Below, piece by piece: positions 62,409-64,000 of a stretch of 64,000 bases of DNA. The notes under the pieces were generated by a model. The model made no database searches. It was given only the letters and a program-made list of their open reading frames with translations, and was not told where the DNA came from. Location: the NCBI RefSeq assembly GCF_002420705.1, contig NZ_DIIM01000003.1, positions 205,923-269,922 on the forward strand, in the 5' to 3' direction. The position numbers and the translations under genes are program-made. The stretch's first letter is position 1. The number at the start of each line of letters is the position of its first letter. This DNA is from Sphingobacterium sp. UBA5670. GTDB taxonomy: Bacteria > Bacteroidota > Bacteroidia > Sphingobacteriales > Sphingobacteriaceae.

Positions 62409-63236
62409 TTATAAGAATTTCTTATAGATGGAATATAAAACCTTGAGGTCATTTTCCCCCAGGAATGCCGTATTGACATCCTGTTGAATATAGTGAATCT
62501 TAAACGCTTTTATTGCCGCATCTAGATTACTTACATCATAGCCTATAATACGTAATGCCATTTTTGGATTAAAGTCTGCTGGTGGGGTTTCTAAATAGTC
62601 ATCATACCAAAAACCAAATCCTTGATCGGCTAACTTCTTCCAAGGAAAACGCGAAGGATCATTTTTTCGGGTTGGCGCCAGATCCATATGACCGATGAAA
62701 TTTGCCTGAGGAATTTTATAGGTATTTTTTAAATACGTCAACAGTTGCACTAACGCATTTATCTGCGCATCCGTCCATGGATCGGTGGTGCCATTATTGT
62801 CCAATTCAATACCAATAGAAGAAGAATTCAGATCCGTATCATTACCCCATTTTCCCAAACCTGCATGATGGGCACGATAGAGGTCATTGACCATTTGGAC
62901 AACCTTTCCATCTCTACCTACCACGTAATGAGAACTTACACCCGCTTTCGCAGAATGAAAGGTGCGAATTGTCTGACCCAGAGAATCTTGTGCTGTATGA
63001 TGAATAACGACAAAATTGGGTTTACGTATTCCAAAATTAATGGACGCAATCCATTGTTGATCGTTGACGTTCACTTTTTCCAATTGTCCTGTAACGGGCG
63101 ATTGTTTATACAACTTTGAAAACTCCTTTGCTTGTTTCTTATATACTTTCTCGGTCTTCGCATATTTTCCACCTGCACAGGACGCAAGCAATGCTGTCGC
63201 GACAAAAAGATTGATTGATAATTTTACTATTTTCAT
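62409..63236 (-). CDS. N-acetylmuramoyl-L-alanine amidase lipoprotein (AmiD-like)
   Basis: 275 aa from Met at 63236, chosen because it places a standard lipoprotein signal (ATALLASC, Cys20); an upstream Met would add five residues. The Amidase_2 domain (about 70-215) has zinc ligands His in VVIHHTA, His in GHMDLAP and Asp in KNDPSRFPW, with SSIGIELDNNG holding the catalytic Glu region. The C-terminal 60 residues (FNPKMALRIIGYD, FKIHYIQQDV) resemble a peptidoglycan-binding module, as in E. coli AmiD. It would cut the amide between muramic acid and L-Ala in the periplasm while anchored in the outer membrane, for peptidoglycan recycling. Confidence 0.93.
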   Translation of the reverse strand: MKIVKLSINLFVATALLASCAGGKYAKTEKVYKKQAKEFSKLYKQSPVTGQLEKVNVNDQQWIASINFGIRKPNFVVIHHTAQDSLGQTIRTFHSAKAGVSSHYVVGRDGKVVQMVNDLYRAHHAGLGKWGNDTDLNSSSIGIELDNNGTTDPWTDAQINALVQLLTYLKNTYKIPQANFIGHMDLAPTRKNDPSRFPWKKLADQGFGFWYDDYLETPPADFNPKMALRIIGYDVSNLDAAIKAFKIHYIQQDVNTAFLGENDLKVLYSIYKKFL

Positions 63237-63358
63237 AACGAAATGTTTCAACGCAAACTAAGGCAAATTTGCCAACAAAAGCAAATTTAATCAGTTCCGC
63301 CTCTTTCCTCAAGCACCATCCGAGGGCTGATGTGGACTCACAGCTCACATTTTATACA

Positions 63359-63386
63359 AGAAGCCCAAACATGTGCTTGGGCTTTC
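63359..63386 (-). terminator. Possible terminator of the rightmost gene
   Basis: A hairpin AAGCCCAA / TTGGGCTT with an 8-nt loop that can pair further (ACATGT). The downstream T-run on the minus strand is weak (TTCTTGTATAAAA), so termination may be partial. Confidence 0.45.
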
Positions 63387-63436
63387 ATTCTATTATAAGT
63401 AAGTGTTCTGTGTAAATGCTGTAAATTATCTTTATA

Positions 63437-64000
63437 TTATTTTAATGCACTGACATTCAATTTACCCAAAAATCCTTTCAATTCATCCAAACTATATCCG
63501 TTCCCTCTTACGGTAATCAGATAGCGGTCTTTTTCCAGATAACTGATTTCGGAACTTTTTGACACAGAGCCTTCCACTCCCTTAGTATCGGTTGTTTTTG
63601 CTCGTTTTCCTTCGAACTCACCCGTTTTCTCGGTTTCGTTATCCGTGATCTTCTCCGAATCCATCATAAATCCCATTTGCGCTAAACCTACAATAGCAGA
63701 AGCCGTTTCTCCGGCACCGTCAAGGACACTGACTTTGATATCTTTTTGGGAATCGGCTGAATAGGTTGCTTCCCCGGATATTACACCCGCACCATATACC
63801 GATCCAGCAGAATACGATGTTCTTTTCAAGCCATCTAAACTTTCAGGTAAAAAAGCTTTTAATTCATCTGAACTCAGTGGTTTTTCGGGCTTCAATTTGG
63901 CTTGTAATTCCTCCAATTTCTTAGCGCCATCATTTAGATTGTCTAAATTGGATACGCTCTTGACCACGTCGGAGATTCCAGTCTCTTGTTCTTTATCACT
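63437..64000 (-). CDS. Uncharacterised protein, partial (5' end outside window)
   Basis: The frame is open to the right edge (187 codons plus stop visible), so the true start is missing; a GTG at 63967 is not a likely start. The visible part begins with a charged linker (SDKEQETGISDVVKS), then DGAKKLEELQAKLKPEKP, and a domain rich in beta-type residues (FLPESLDGLKRTSYSAGS; EISYLEKDRYLITVRGNG). The linker suggests a secreted or lipid-anchored protein whose signal lies outside. No family is recognised and no function proposed. Confidence 0.7.
   Translation of the reverse strand, partial: SDKEQETGISDVVKSVSNLDNLNDGAKKLEELQAKLKPEKPLSSDELKAFLPESLDGLKRTSYSAGSVYGAGVISGEATYSADSQKDIKVSVLDGAGETASAIVGLAQMGFMMDSEKITDNETEKTGEFEGKRAKTTDTKGVEGSVSKSSEISYLEKDRYLITVRGNGYSLDELKGFLGKLNVSALK

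Overview
The window reads as chromosomal DNA of a Bacteroidota bacterium, most like the genus Sphingobacterium. The supporting signs are SusC/SusD and TonB-linked outer-membrane proteins, a GLPGLI protein, DUF4973 and MG2/plug proteins, a GH20 hexosaminidase with chitobiase-like end domains, a NagB fused to a LmbE-type deacetylase, and promoters of the Bacteroidota type (-7 TAnnTTTG, sometimes with -33 TTTG) in place of strong Shine-Dalgarno signals. Species-level identity cannot be set from the sequence alone. No CRISPR array, intact insertion sequence, rRNA operon or phage module was seen.

Layout. 1-5.4 kb: a GLPGLI protein and its outer-membrane partner, an Rrf2 regulator and a PafA-type alkaline phosphatase. 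5.5-14.7 kb: housekeeping genes uvrA, typA, kbl, a MacB/FtsX permease and a DUF2147 protein, with an ecotin protease inhibitor among them. 14.8-21 kb: a non-coding spacer rich in short repeats, a small membrane protein, a metal-exporting P-type ATPase, pgi, and prfB with its programmed +1 frameshift. 21.2-24.1 kb: a two-gene exopolysaccharide unit (membrane GT2 synthase plus nucleotide-sugar dehydrogenase). 24.2-26.5 kb: an AT-rich patch beside a tRNA-Glu gene, holding an ECF sigma remnant, a beta-carbonic anhydrase, an APH-family kinase and a GrpB remnant. 26.6-34 kb: GH20 hexosaminidase, a frameshifted TonB receptor, and NagB-LmbE. 34-43.9 kb: an aminotransferase, TlpA thioredoxin, RadA, M19 dipeptidase and serine hydrolase pair, XseA/XseB, pirin and an Asp/Glu racemase-like protein. 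43.9-51.5 kb: a four-gene SusC/SusD nutrient-uptake operon without a glycoside hydrolase. 52.2-64 kb: a second identical tRNA-Glu gene, purD, a five-gene operon (MG2/plug protein, enoyl-CoA isomerase-like protein, lipoprotein, phosphohexomutase, NUDIX), an unrecognised conserved protein, idi, an AmiD-like amidase lipoprotein and a partial gene.

How the genes work together. GH20 and NagB-LmbE fit release and catabolism of N-acetylglucosamine, and the receptor between them may serve that or iron uptake. The dipeptidase/serine hydrolase pair and the amidase point to cell-wall peptide turnover. The GT2/dehydrogenase pair resembles has-type polysaccharide synthesis.

Most notable observations: three genes (xseA, purD, and the gene at 60403) carry a -7 element exactly 4 nt before ATG, so they probably give leaderless mRNAs; a near-perfect 24-bp inverted repeat brackets the promoter of the TonB receptor; a serine hydrolase carries a GH3 C-terminal domain without the GH3 catalytic domain; and a racemase-family protein has Ser in place of the first catalytic Cys. 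Nothing in the window clearly amounts to a wholly new multi-gene system.
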